Source: GCA-2746795 sp964643965
GTDB taxonomy: Bacteria; Chloroflexota; Anaerolineae; Promineifilales; Promineifilaceae
NCBI GenBank assembly: GCA_964643965.1
Contig: CAZXVH010000042.1
Span: forward strand, 1-36,755
Length of the DNA stretch: 36,755 nucleotides
Direction: 5' to 3'
The notes beneath the pieces were generated by a model, which worked only from the letters and a program-made list of their open reading frames with translations, searched no databases and was not told the DNA's origin. Shown piece after piece: positions 1 through 7,384 of this stretch. The translations under genes and the position numbers were made by a program. How positions within the stretch are numbered: position 1 is the stretch's first letter; each line of letters starts with the position of its first letter.

Positions 1-64
1 GGATAGTTGGATAGTCGGATAGTCGGATAGTCGGATAGTCGGATAGTCGGATAGTCGGATAGTC
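1..64. repeat. Octamer tandem repeat, 8 units of GGATAGTC
   Basis: Eight perfect or near-perfect copies of GGATAGTC run head to tail from the window edge; only the first differs, ending in TT. The array may extend further upstream. On the other strand the unit reads GACTATCC, which resembles the GACTACTC unit of the adjacent block, so the two blocks are roughly inverted relatives. No coding potential is visible. Confidence 0.9.
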
Positions 65-74
65 ACAGCGACTC

Positions 75-234
75 GACTACAAGACCACAAGACTACAAGA
101 CTACAAGACTACTCGACTACAAGACTACAAGACTACTCGACTACTCGACTACAAGACTACTCGACTACAAGACTACTCGACTACAAGACTACTCGACTAC
201 TCGACTACTCGACTACTCGACTACTCGACTACCA
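75..234. repeat. Octamer tandem repeat, 20 units in two alternating versions
   Basis: Twenty consecutive 8-bp units start with GACTAC (one reads GACCAC). Nearly all end in either AA or TC, and the two versions are mixed irregularly: AA types dominate at the left and TC types at the right, with a final CA variant. The array stops eight bases before the ftsQ start, so that gene has no recognisable ribosome binding site. The period of 8 is not a multiple of 3, and nothing suggests it is coding. Confidence 0.9.
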
Positions 235-242
235 AACTAACT

Positions 243-1217
243 ATGACTGAGAAACGAACCCGCAGAACTCAAACTAGCAGCCGGCGTTTACGCAAACAGC
301 CGACGATGCGCCGTGTGCAAAATGCCCATTCTCTGCGTGTGCCTCGCGTGGTGGCGCCAAATGTGCCCAAAACCGCCAGGAAACGGCGGCAGCGCAACCG
401 GCGGCAGGCGGCCGTGCCCACCCACGCCTTGAAAAGGTTTCTTTTCTCTGCCCGTTGGGTCAGTTTGGGTCTGCTGCTTGTGACGGTTTTTGCCCTTTAC
501 GTGGCGGCCTCGCAAGAAAGCTTCTATCTCACTACCATTCCGGTGCAGGGAACCATCACCATTCCGCCTGCTGAGATTGTTTCGGTGAGTGGGCTGGCCG
601 GTTCCCATATTTTTGCCGCCGATCCGCATGAGGCCGCCGCCCGCATTGCCGAACTACCTGGCATTGTTTCTACCAAAGTCAGGCTGGCCTGGCCGAATGA
701 AGTTTATATTGAAATTGTAGAAGATTCTCCCATTGCTATCTGGCAAGAGGGAGCGCAGCAATATTGGATTACCAAGGAGAGTAACCTTATCCCAGCACGT
801 ACGCCCGCCATAGGACTGTTGACCATTGAGTTTGATGTGCCGCCAACACCTTCAGATGAAGTGCCGCCAACACCTTCAGCCGATACGGCGCTAGATGAAT
901 TGGAGACGACGCCTGCTGATGCGGGAACGGCCGTTTCCACCGAGTCTAGCGTGGGCTTCATTCCTGAAACAGTCCTGGTTGGCGCTCTGCAACTGCGCCA
1001 GCTGCGGCCAAACATTGATAAGCTTTACTACCGCCCTTCAAGCGGCCTGAGCTATCAAGATGGTCGCGGCTGGCGCGCCTACTTTGGCACGGGCGCAGAC
1101 ATGAATCAGAAATTGGTGGTGTATGAAACCATCGTCGCCGACCTGATGGCCCGGGGCATTACGCCCCAATACATCAGCGTCAGCAACCAAGAAAAACCTT
1201 ATTACCTGACGCAGTAA
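243..1217 (+). CDS. ftsQ: Cell division protein FtsQ/DivIB
   Basis: This is the membrane-anchored divisome protein that links FtsB/FtsL to the septal peptidoglycan machinery. The 324-residue product has a very basic cytoplasmic N-terminus (residues 1-70, rich in Arg and Lys) and one membrane segment at about 72-90. A POTRA-like region follows at about 94-165, including the typical pattern of a proline-rich start, a VSGLAG-like turn and a LAWPNEVYIEIVE strand. A Pro/Thr/Glu-rich insert at about 195-235 is unusual and includes a near-duplicated run of PPTPS. ftsA and ftsZ follow on the same strand, which fits a dcw cluster. The start is the first ATG after the octamer repeats; no Shine-Dalgarno sequence is visible. 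The family assignment rests on topology and gene order more than on strong motifs. Confidence 0.85.
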   Translation: MTEKRTRRTQTSSRRLRKQPTMRRVQNAHSLRVPRVVAPNVPKTARKRRQRNRRQAAVPTHALKRFLFSARWVSLGLLLVTVFALYVAASQESFYLTTIPVQGTITIPPAEIVSVSGLAGSHIFAADPHEAAARIAELPGIVSTKVRLAWPNEVYIEIVEDSPIAIWQEGAQQYWITKESNLIPARTPAIGLLTIEFDVPPTPSDEVPPTPSADTALDELETTPADAGTAVSTESSVGFIPETVLVGALQLRQLRPNIDKLYYRPSSGLSYQDGRGWRAYFGTGADMNQKLVVYETIVADLMARGITPQYISVSNQEKPYYLTQ

Positions 1218-1246
1218 AACAGCGGCGTCAGGAAAGACAACAGCTT

Positions 1247-2461
1247 ATGGAAGAAATCATTTTTGCCTTAGACATCGGCACCACCAAAATTTGCGCCCTC
1301 GTGGGAGAAGTGAAACAGGGGCGGCTGCAAATCATTGGCATGGGTATGGAACCGGCCAGCGGCATGCGCAAAGGCGTTGTCGTCGATGTCAGCCAGGCCT
1401 CAGTGGCAGTGGCCAAAGCGGTGGAGCAGGCGGAGCAAACCTCTGGCTACCAGTTGACCCAGGCGCTGGTGAGCATGGCTGGTGAACACATCGGCTCCAG
1501 CAACAACCGGGGCGCCGCCGCCATTGGCCGCAACGCCAATGGCGTCACCGCCGAAGATATTGGCCGCGCTCTGGATGCTGCTCAAGCCATCGCTGTGCCC
1601 CATAACCGCCAGATCATCCATCTCATCCCCCGTACCTATGCCATTGATGATCAGGAAGGTATCCGCAATCCGCTGGGCATGCATGGGTTCAAGTTGGAAG
1701 TGGAGACCCATATCGTCACCGCGGCCACCCCGGCCGTCATGAACCTGGCGAAATGCGTAGACAGCGTGGGCATCAAGCCAGAAGAATTTGTCCTCAACGC
1801 CCTGGCTTCCGGTAAAGCCGTTTTGGAACCCAACGAGCGGGAAATGGGCGTCATCGTGGCCGACATTGGCGGCGGTACCACCGACCTGGCGCTCTATATG
1901 CAAGGCACAGTATGGCATACGCAGGTCATTCCCATCGGTGGCTACCATATCACCAACGACATCGCCATCGGCTTGCGAGCGCCGTATGAAGTGGCCGAAC
2001 AAGTCAAAATTCAACATGGCGACTGCCGACCGGCCGAAATCGATCCCAATTTTGTGTTTACGGTGGAACCATTCGGCGGCGAAAAGATACAGGTGGGTCG
2101 CCAAGACCTGGCTCACGTCATTGAAGCGCGTACTGAGGAGATTTTCCAACTTATTTTGCAAGAGATTCGCCGCTCGGGATACGATGGCTTGCTGCCGGCC
2201 GGGATTGTATTAACTGGCGGCTCGGCCCAGTTACGGGGTATCACCACCATTGCCGAGCGGGTCCTCAACGTGCCCACCCGCGTGGCCCGCCCCAAAAATG
2301 TGGTGGGCATGGTAGATAATATCAACAGCCCGGCTTATGCCACCGGCATCGGTTTGCTGCGCTGGGCGATGGATGAAAATGAATCGTATCGGCCGCGCCC
2401 CAGCACCAGTCTATGGGGTCGGCGCATGAGCAATTTTTTGAAAGCATTGTTGCCGGGTTAG
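1247..2461 (+). CDS. ftsA: Cell division protein FtsA
   Basis: FtsA is the actin-like ATPase that tethers FtsZ to the inner membrane and recruits later division proteins. The 404-residue product begins with the phosphate-1 loop FALDIGTTKICALVGE. It has the FtsA-specific 1C subdomain at about 85-165 (around HLIPRTYAIDDQEGI) and a phosphate-2 motif IGGGTTDLAL at about 208-217. A short amphipathic C-terminal helix ends WGRRMSNFLKALLPG and would serve as the membrane-targeting sequence. Length is normal for the family. It follows ftsQ by 29 bases, with AGGAAAG upstream of the ATG at slightly long spacing. Heptamer repeats begin directly after the stop codon. Confidence 0.96.
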   Translation: MEEIIFALDIGTTKICALVGEVKQGRLQIIGMGMEPASGMRKGVVVDVSQASVAVAKAVEQAEQTSGYQLTQALVSMAGEHIGSSNNRGAAAIGRNANGVTAEDIGRALDAAQAIAVPHNRQIIHLIPRTYAIDDQEGIRNPLGMHGFKLEVETHIVTAATPAVMNLAKCVDSVGIKPEEFVLNALASGKAVLEPNEREMGVIVADIGGGTTDLALYMQGTVWHTQVIPIGGYHITNDIAIGLRAPYEVAEQVKIQHGDCRPAEIDPNFVFTVEPFGGEKIQVGRQDLAHVIEARTEEIFQLILQEIRRSGYDGLLPAGIVLTGGSAQLRGITTIAERVLNVPTRVARPKNVVGMVDNINSPAYATGIGLLRWAMDENESYRPRPSTSLWGRRMSNFLKALLPG

Positions 2462-2517
2462 GGACAGTGGGCAGTGGACAGTGGGCAGTGGACAGTGAAC
2501 AGTGGACAGTGAACAGT
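2462..2517. repeat. Heptamer tandem repeat, 8 units
   Basis: Eight contiguous 7-bp units begin at the first base after the ftsA stop codon. The units are GGACAGT (four), GGGCAGT (two) and GAACAGT (two), so all variation falls at the second and third bases. They separate ftsA from ftsZ. About 125 non-repetitive bases follow before ftsZ, containing a loose GCAGTT/AACTGC inverted repeat but no convincing promoter. Confidence 0.9.
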
Positions 2518-2642
2518 TTTCGGTAAGGGCTGCATCTGGTAAAGGCAGTTGATAACTTGATATAAATTTTTGAATAACTGCGCCAGGTAATGGTCAGAAA
2601 GATTTTTACAACGCAGGAATAAAACAAGAGGGGTTTGTGATT

Positions 2643-3794
2643 ATGAATACGAAAGGAAAATCAATGGGAACACAACGAATGCCAGAAGCAGAAGGCGCTG
2701 CCCTGATCCGGGTTGTTGGGGTAGGCGGCGGTGGCGGTAATGCGCTCAACCGCATGATTGAAGAAAATATTATCGGCGTTGATTTCATCACCATCAACAC
2801 CGACCAGCAGGCGCTGCAAAGCAACCTGGCCCCCCATAAAATGCAGTTGGGGGAGCGCACCACCCGCGGCCTCGGTTCCGGCGGCGACCCGGAAGTGGGG
2901 CAGCGAGCTGCTGAAGAATCGGAAGATGAGCTGCATACGCTGCTGCAAGGTTCCGATATGGTCTTCATCACGGCCGGGATGGGTGGCGGCACAGGCACGG
3001 GAGCGACGCCCACGGTGGCCAGGGTGGCTCGCAAAGAAGGCGCTCTGACTATTGGCGTGGTGACACGGCCGTTTACCTTTGAAGGCGCCCATCGTGCCCG
3101 CGCTGCCGAAGCGGGGATCGAAGCGTTGAAAGAGCATGTGGATACCTTGATCGTCATCCCCAACGACCGCTTGCTGGAAACGGCCGATAAGCGTATTTCG
3201 CTGCTCGATTCTTTTAAACTGGCCGACGACGTGCTGCGCCAGGGCATCCAGGGCATCAGCGAATTGATCACCGTGCCCGGCCTCATCAACCTGGATTTCG
3301 CCGACGTGAAGACGATCATGTCTTTGGGTGGGGCGGCCTTGATGGCGGTGGGATCGGCTGCCGGCGATGACCGCGCCATGAAAGCGGCGGAACTGGCTTT
3401 GTCCAGCCCCATGTTGGATGTGACTATTAATGGCGCCAAAGGCATTTTGTTTAACGTGACCGGCGGCCCCGACCTGAGCTTGTTTGAGATTAACCAGGCC
3501 GCTTCCATTATTCGAGAAACGGCGCATCCTGATGTCAATCTCATTTTTGGGGCGGTTATCGACGAGACAATGGGTGATGAAATTCGGATCACAGTCATTG
3601 CTACCGGGTTTGAACATGCTATGCCCACGATGCGTACCCTGAATCGGACGGCCGGCCAAACCAGCAGCGGCTCTTTGCGCCGGGAACCGGCCAGCGTCAG
3701 CAGCCAGCCATCTCCCTCCCGTCCTGTGATCAGTGAGCCATCCTACCGCGTCAATGATCTGGATGTGCCTGCTTTTTTACGCAAGAAAAAGTAA
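2643..3794 (+). CDS. ftsZ: Cell division GTPase FtsZ
   Basis: FtsZ is the tubulin homologue that polymerises into the cytokinetic ring. The 383-residue product has the N-terminal GVGGGGGNALNRM nucleotide-binding loop and the tubulin signature MGGGTGTGATP. The T7 synergy loop NLDFADVKTIMS completes the GTPase site of the neighbouring subunit. After a variable Ser/Pro-rich linker (about residues 330-365) it ends with the conserved tail DLDVPAFLRKKK, which binds FtsA and other partners. The start is placed at the ATG at 2643, because AAGAGGGG (2626-2633) sits nine bases upstream. A GTG at 2637 is in frame but too close to that site. Confidence 0.98.
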   Translation: MNTKGKSMGTQRMPEAEGAALIRVVGVGGGGGNALNRMIEENIIGVDFITINTDQQALQSNLAPHKMQLGERTTRGLGSGGDPEVGQRAAEESEDELHTLLQGSDMVFITAGMGGGTGTGATPTVARVARKEGALTIGVVTRPFTFEGAHRARAAEAGIEALKEHVDTLIVIPNDRLLETADKRISLLDSFKLADDVLRQGIQGISELITVPGLINLDFADVKTIMSLGGAALMAVGSAAGDDRAMKAAELALSSPMLDVTINGAKGILFNVTGGPDLSLFEINQAASIIRETAHPDVNLIFGAVIDETMGDEIRITVIATGFEHAMPTMRTLNRTAGQTSSGSLRREPASVSSQPSPSRPVISEPSYRVNDLDVPAFLRKKK

Positions 3795-3832
3795 GCCTCA
3801 GTTTTTTAAGGTATTTTTCACGCAAATGTGGC

Positions 3833-3861
3833 TTGTCAGCAAAACGGCCGTATGCTATAAT
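3833..3861 (+). promoter_or_regulatory. Sigma70-type promoter for nrdR-nrdJ
   Basis: TTGTCA at 3833-3838 and a perfect TATAAT at 3856-3861 are separated by exactly 17 bases. Transcription would start near 3868, leaving a leader of about 120 bases before nrdR. One copy of the ACGGCCGT palindrome (3844-3851) lies inside the spacer. Confidence 0.8.
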
Positions 3862-3874
3862 GCTCCCACTCTCG

Positions 3875-3921
3875 ATGCCAGATATAGGCCCTGTATAACA
3901 AGGAACCCCCATATCTGGCAT
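3875..3921 (+). promoter_or_regulatory. 11-bp perfect inverted repeat in the nrdR leader
   Basis: ATGCCAGATAT (3875-3885) and ATATCTGGCAT (3911-3921) are perfect complements separated by 25 bases, and a short T run follows. The repeat lies just downstream of the predicted transcription start. It could act as an operator or leader hairpin, or as a weak terminator for ftsZ. It does not clearly match the published NrdR box, so autoregulation by NrdR is only a possibility. Confidence 0.65.
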
Positions 3922-3986
3922 ATTTTTGAGTAATTGCCGATTCTGATACATACCTGGGTTAACTAAGATTTTGGAGGTTGTGTGGC

Positions 3987-4439
3987 ATGAACTGCCCTTA
4001 CTGTGACCACGAAAAAACGCGCGTAATCGACACCAGTCATGATGCTCGCGGTGGTACGCGTCGGCGGCGTGTGTGCGATAAATGCCAACAACGATTTAGC
4101 TCGTATGAGCGCCCCATCCTGGCTACGCCCCTCCTGGTAAAAAAAGATGGAACCCGGGAAGAGTTTTCCCGGGAAAAAGTCTTGGCCGGGGTGCGAGTTG
4201 CCTGCGCCAAACGGCCGGTGGCGGCTACAGATATTGAGCGCATTGCTGGCGAAGTAGAAGCGGAGCTGCAACAAATTGGCCGGGCGGAGGTGAACAGCCG
4301 TTTGGTGGGCGACAAAATCATTAAGAAGCTCAAAGAACTCGACGAAGTAGCCTATATTCGTTACGCCATCGTTTACCTGGGTCTTGACGACCTGGAATCC
4401 ATTCGCACCGAAATCGACCGTCTTCTATCAAGCAAATAA
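3987..4439 (+). CDS. nrdR: Transcriptional repressor NrdR
   Basis: NrdR senses ATP and dATP and represses ribonucleotide reductase genes. The 150-residue product has the zinc ribbon with cysteines 3, 6, 30 and 33 (CPYC and CDKC) and the basic segment GGTRRRRVC that contacts DNA. An ATP-cone domain spans about 46-136 (LVKKDGTREEFSREKV and onward). GGAGG at 3973-3977 lies nine bases before the ATG at 3987; an upstream in-frame TTG at 3978 is less likely. The reductase it should control follows directly on the same strand and has an ATP-cone of its own. Confidence 0.97.
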   Translation: MNCPYCDHEKTRVIDTSHDARGGTRRRRVCDKCQQRFSSYERPILATPLLVKKDGTREEFSREKVLAGVRVACAKRPVAATDIERIAGEVEAELQQIGRAEVNSRLVGDKIIKKLKELDEVAYIRYAIVYLGLDDLESIRTEIDRLLSSK

Positions 4440-4533
4440 TCCCTTGAAACAAGCAGTTTTGAGCTGATTGGGCATTGTTTTGCTTGTTTGTTGTTTTCAT
4501 ATTGTTACATCTTTATGCTGTAAGGAGCAAGGT

Positions 4534-6864
4534 ATGGCTGAAAAAGAAACCTCTCAAGTTAAAGTGCTAGACGCCGCCAAAAATGACGGTCATGGTAAAA
4601 ACGGAAGCAATGGCAGTAAACCACGAAACATGGACAGCATTTACTTTAAAGTTTCCATTCCGAAACAGATTGTAAAGCGGGACGGCCGTATTGTTCCTTT
4701 TGAACCCATTCGCATTGAAAATGCCCTGGATCGTTGTTTTACCACACTCAACCTTACGCCCAAGACATCGGTTGCTGCCATCACGCAGCAAGTGGTTAAT
4801 GTGGTGGCGGCAAAATATGATCTGCCCACGGTGGAAGGGGTGCAAGACATTGTGGAAATGGTGCTGCAAGCTTCAGGTGAATATGAAGCGGCCAAGCATT
4901 ACATCCTCTACCGCGCCGAACACGCCAAAATGCGGGTTAAGCGGCCAGTGCCTGAAAGCGTCCGGGAAGCTTTTGCGGAATCAGACCAATACTTCCCGAC
5001 ACAATTGCAGAAGTTTCAGTTTTATGACAAGTATTCTCGCTTTAACTATGAACTCGGCCGGCGAGAAACCTGGGTGGAAACGGTTAACCGGGCGGTTGAT
5101 TATCTCAAGGAGCTTTCCGACTATCGCCTGCCTCCCGAAACGTATGAACGAGTACGCCAGGGTATTTTACAAATGAAGGTAATGCCTTCAATGCGCCTGT
5201 TGGCGATGGCCGGCCCGGCGGCAAGACGCAACAATATTGCCCTGTATAACTGCTCTTATATGCCGGTAGATAGTATAGATTCATTCGTAGAAGCGTTGAT
5301 TATCTCCATGAGCGGCTGTGGGGTGGGCTTTTCTGTGGAACGTCAGTACGTGGAAAAATTTCCGCGCATTGCCCGCCAAAAAGGGAATCCACCTAAAACA
5401 TTTATCGTACAAGATTCATCTGAAGGCTGGGCAGAGGCAGTGCGCATCGGCGTGTCTACCTGGTTTGCTGGTGAAGATGTGGTGTTTGATTATTCCGAGG
5501 TGCGGCCGGTGGGAGCGCCTTTGCGCGTGAAAGGGGGCCGGGCTTCCGGGCCGGAACCGCTGCGCAAAATGTTGGATTTTGCCCGCACTCGTATTCTTTC
5601 GCGACAGGGTGGTTTCTTACGGCCGTTAGATGCCCATGACATGATGTGTGCGGTGGGGGATGCGGCCGTGTCCGGTGGCGTGCGCCGTACTGCGATGATT
5701 TCTCTGTTTGACTATGATGATCTGGAGATGCGGCACAGTAAGGATGGTGATTTCTGGCGCAATAACAGCCAACGTTGGAACGCCAATAACTCTGCTGTGT
5801 GGCCGGAGCGAGAATTGACCCAGGCAGAAATCACCCGCTTTGTCTTGGATATGGTGGAATCTGGCCGGGGTGAGCCTGGTATTTTCAACCGGAAAGCGGC
5901 GGTAGAAAACCGGGTGGAACGCCGCCGAGCAGCTGCTTTTGGCACAAACCCGTGTGGTGAAATCATCTTACGGCCGTTCCAATTCTGTAATCTCAGCAGC
6001 GCTGTGGCTCGTTTTGATGATGATTATGACAGCTTGCGGGAGAAGGTGGAATTGGCGGCGATTATCGGCACCATTCAGTCGATGGCGACCTATTTCCCGG
6101 GGCTGCGGCCAGAGTGGAAGCAAAATTGTGAGGAAGAACGGCTGTTGGGCGTAGACTTAAACGGGCAGATGGACAGCCCGGCAGCGCAAGACCCGCTCAT
6201 TCAAGAAAAGCTGCGCCAGGTGGCTGTGGAAACGAACAAGGAATATGCGGAGTTATTGGGAATCCCTCAATCAGCGTCGGTAACGGCCGTTAAGCCCTCC
6301 GGCAACTCTTCTCAACTACTCAACTCCTCATCCGGTCTGCATGCTCGCTGGTCTGCTTATTACATCCGCAACGTGCGCGTAGGCGCTCACAGCCCGGTCT
6401 GCAAAGTATTGCAAGACGCCGGTGTGCCCATGGATCCAGAAAATGGGCAGACTCGGGACAACACCACAACCTGGGTGGTGCATTTCCCCGTTTCTTCACC
6501 AAAAGGGGCTGTCACTCGTAATCAACGATCTGCATTGGCGCAATGTGATTTCTGGCTGCAAAATAAAGTACGATACACAGAACATAATCCCAGCGTCACC
6601 ATCACCTATCAACCAGATGAAGTATTAGACATTATTCATTGGGTATGGAAGCACCAGGATAAAATCGGCGGCATGGCCTTTTTGCCCGCCTTTGACGCAC
6701 AATATGATCAAATGCCTTATATGGAAACCACTGAAGATGATTACAAACAACTGGCGGCCAGGTTCCCGGAAATTGATTTTTCAAAAATCTATCGTTATGA
6801 AGAAGAGGATTTGACCACCGCTGCCCAGGAATTTGCCTGCCTGGCGGGTAACTGTGATATTTAA
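4534..6864 (+). CDS. nrdJ: Adenosylcobalamin-dependent (class II) ribonucleoside-triphosphate reductase
   Basis: This enzyme makes deoxynucleotides from ribonucleoside triphosphates using coenzyme B12 to generate a thiyl radical. The 776-residue product has a low-complexity N-terminus (about 1-33), an ATP-cone (about 45-133) and a catalytic barrel. Expected cysteines are present: the first redox Cys in ALYNCSYMP, the thiyl Cys in NPCGEI, and its redox partner eleven residues later in FQFCNLSS. A C-terminal pair five residues apart (CLAGNC) would reload the active site. That spacing and the KPSGNSSQLL region match the monomeric Lactobacillus-type enzyme better than dimeric NrdJ. The start at 4534 follows TAAGGAG (4521-4527); a longer frame from 4468 lacks such a site. 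No cobalamin riboswitch is visible upstream. Confidence 0.93.
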   Translation: MAEKETSQVKVLDAAKNDGHGKNGSNGSKPRNMDSIYFKVSIPKQIVKRDGRIVPFEPIRIENALDRCFTTLNLTPKTSVAAITQQVVNVVAAKYDLPTVEGVQDIVEMVLQASGEYEAAKHYILYRAEHAKMRVKRPVPESVREAFAESDQYFPTQLQKFQFYDKYSRFNYELGRRETWVETVNRAVDYLKELSDYRLPPETYERVRQGILQMKVMPSMRLLAMAGPAARRNNIALYNCSYMPVDSIDSFVEALIISMSGCGVGFSVERQYVEKFPRIARQKGNPPKTFIVQDSSEGWAEAVRIGVSTWFAGEDVVFDYSEVRPVGAPLRVKGGRASGPEPLRKMLDFARTRILSRQGGFLRPLDAHDMMCAVGDAAVSGGVRRTAMISLFDYDDLEMRHSKDGDFWRNNSQRWNANNSAVWPERELTQAEITRFVLDMVESGRGEPGIFNRKAAVENRVERRRAAAFGTNPCGEIILRPFQFCNLSSAVARFDDDYDSLREKVELAAIIGTIQSMATYFPGLRPEWKQNCEEERLLGVDLNGQMDSPAAQDPLIQEKLRQVAVETNKEYAELLGIPQSASVTAVKPSGNSSQLLNSSSGLHARWSAYYIRNVRVGAHSPVCKVLQDAGVPMDPENGQTRDNTTTWVVHFPVSSPKGAVTRNQRSALAQCDFWLQNKVRYTEHNPSVTITYQPDEVLDIIHWVWKHQDKIGGMAFLPAFDAQYDQMPYMETTEDDYKQLAARFPEIDFSKIYRYEEEDLTTAAQEFACLAGNCDI

Positions 6865-6879
6865 AGGTAACTGCCCAGA

Positions 6880-6934
6880 CTTTTGAAGTTTTGCCTCTGG
6901 AAATCACGTCATGTGGCTTTTAAAACTTCAAAAG
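6880..6934 (+). repeat. 13-bp perfect inverted repeat after nrdJ
   Basis: CTTTTGAAGTTTT (6880-6892) and AAAACTTCAAAAG (6922-6934) are perfect complements with a 29-base loop. A small inner GCC/GGC pairing (6893-6895 with 6915-6917) could extend the stem. No T run follows, so it is not a standard intrinsic terminator. It may be a 3' end-protecting hairpin or a protein site. Confidence 0.75.
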
Positions 6935-7006
6935 CCTCCATCGTGATAAATATGCCCGTAAAAATGAGTAATGATTATCGTAAGATGGCGGCGTTAAGCT
7001 AAAACT

Positions 7007-7049
7007 TATTGACACTCTTATTGACACCAATAAATCATTCATGCATAAT
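7007..7049 (+). promoter_or_regulatory. Strong sigma70-type promoter with a duplicated -35 box
   Basis: TTGACA at 7021-7026 and CATAAT at 7044-7049 are separated by exactly 17 bases, giving a start near 7056 and a leader of about 58 bases. The decamer TTATTGACAC occurs twice, at 7007-7016 and 7019-7028, a 12-bp direct repeat that doubles the -35 box. This may be an activator or repressor site or an alternative -35 element. It drives the 56-codon gene at 7114. Confidence 0.8.
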
Positions 7050-7113
7050 AGTTTGAAATTATCCCGCCTATGGGTCAGTTTTAAGCAATCGCACAATGTT
7101 AGGAGAGAGAATA

Positions 7114-7284
7114 ATGAAAACACTGCAACAGGGGCAAGAACAGCCTGCTCAACAAGACAACCAACATCGCGTATATTCAGCGCCTGCAATTATTTATGAA
7201 GGAAAAATTTCCACTCGGGCTGGCTCTCCTATTCCAAATGACGTGCCTGATGGGGTAGACCCTGCAGATTTGTTTGGCGGTTGA
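7114..7284 (+). CDS. Candidate RiPP precursor peptide with lasso-type leader motif
   Basis: This 56-residue peptide has a Gln-rich N-terminus (1-19) followed by YSAPAIIYEGKIST (21-34). That segment fits the lasso leader pattern YxxPx(L/I)xxxG followed by a Thr, the motif bound by RRE domains of lasso biosynthesis. Thr34 would be the penultimate leader residue. The putative core would start at Ala36, with Asp43 as its eighth residue, which is a plausible macrolactam ring size. The rest of the core is acidic, contains several Pro-Asp pairs and ends in DLFGG. AGGAGAG (7101-7107) sits six bases before the ATG. It has its own promoter and terminator, but no cyclase, protease or transporter gene lies in the window. 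The leader resemblance is visible; the function is inferred. Confidence 0.6.
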   Translation: MKTLQQGQEQPAQQDNQHRVYSAPAIIYEGKISTRAGSPIPNDVPDGVDPADLFGG

Positions 7285-7330
7285 TAATCTCTGGCATCAC
7301 CATTTAGTATAACAAAATGGAAAATAGTAC

Positions 7331-7361
7331 AAGACCTGCATTAAGACAATGCAGGTCTTTT
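7331..7361 (+). terminator. Intrinsic terminator after the small peptide gene
   Basis: AAGACCTGCATT and AATGCAGGTCTT form a perfect 12-bp stem with a 5-base loop, followed by two further T residues. It lies between convergent genes and may also slow transcription arriving on the minus strand from the large secreted protein gene. Confidence 0.88.
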
Positions 7362-7384
7362 CCTGTTTGCTTACGAACGTTTAC

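Noticed and set aside
2606..3659. Long minus-strand frames opposite ftsZ
   Set aside because: They mirror a highly conserved gene with biased codons; the translations are low in structure and unlike any protein.
4440..4533. Cobalamin riboswitch before the B12-dependent reductase
   Set aside because: The 94-base gap is too short and no B12-box-like sequence was seen.
4440..4533. NrdR boxes directly before nrdJ
   Set aside because: No pair of sequences near the published consensus was found.
6880..6934. Intrinsic terminator of nrdJ
   Set aside because: The stem is perfect but no T run follows, so it is listed only as an inverted repeat.
6920..7189. 89-codon minus-strand frame across the small peptide promoter
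   Set aside because: It overlaps the promoter and the small gene, and lacks a ribosome binding site.
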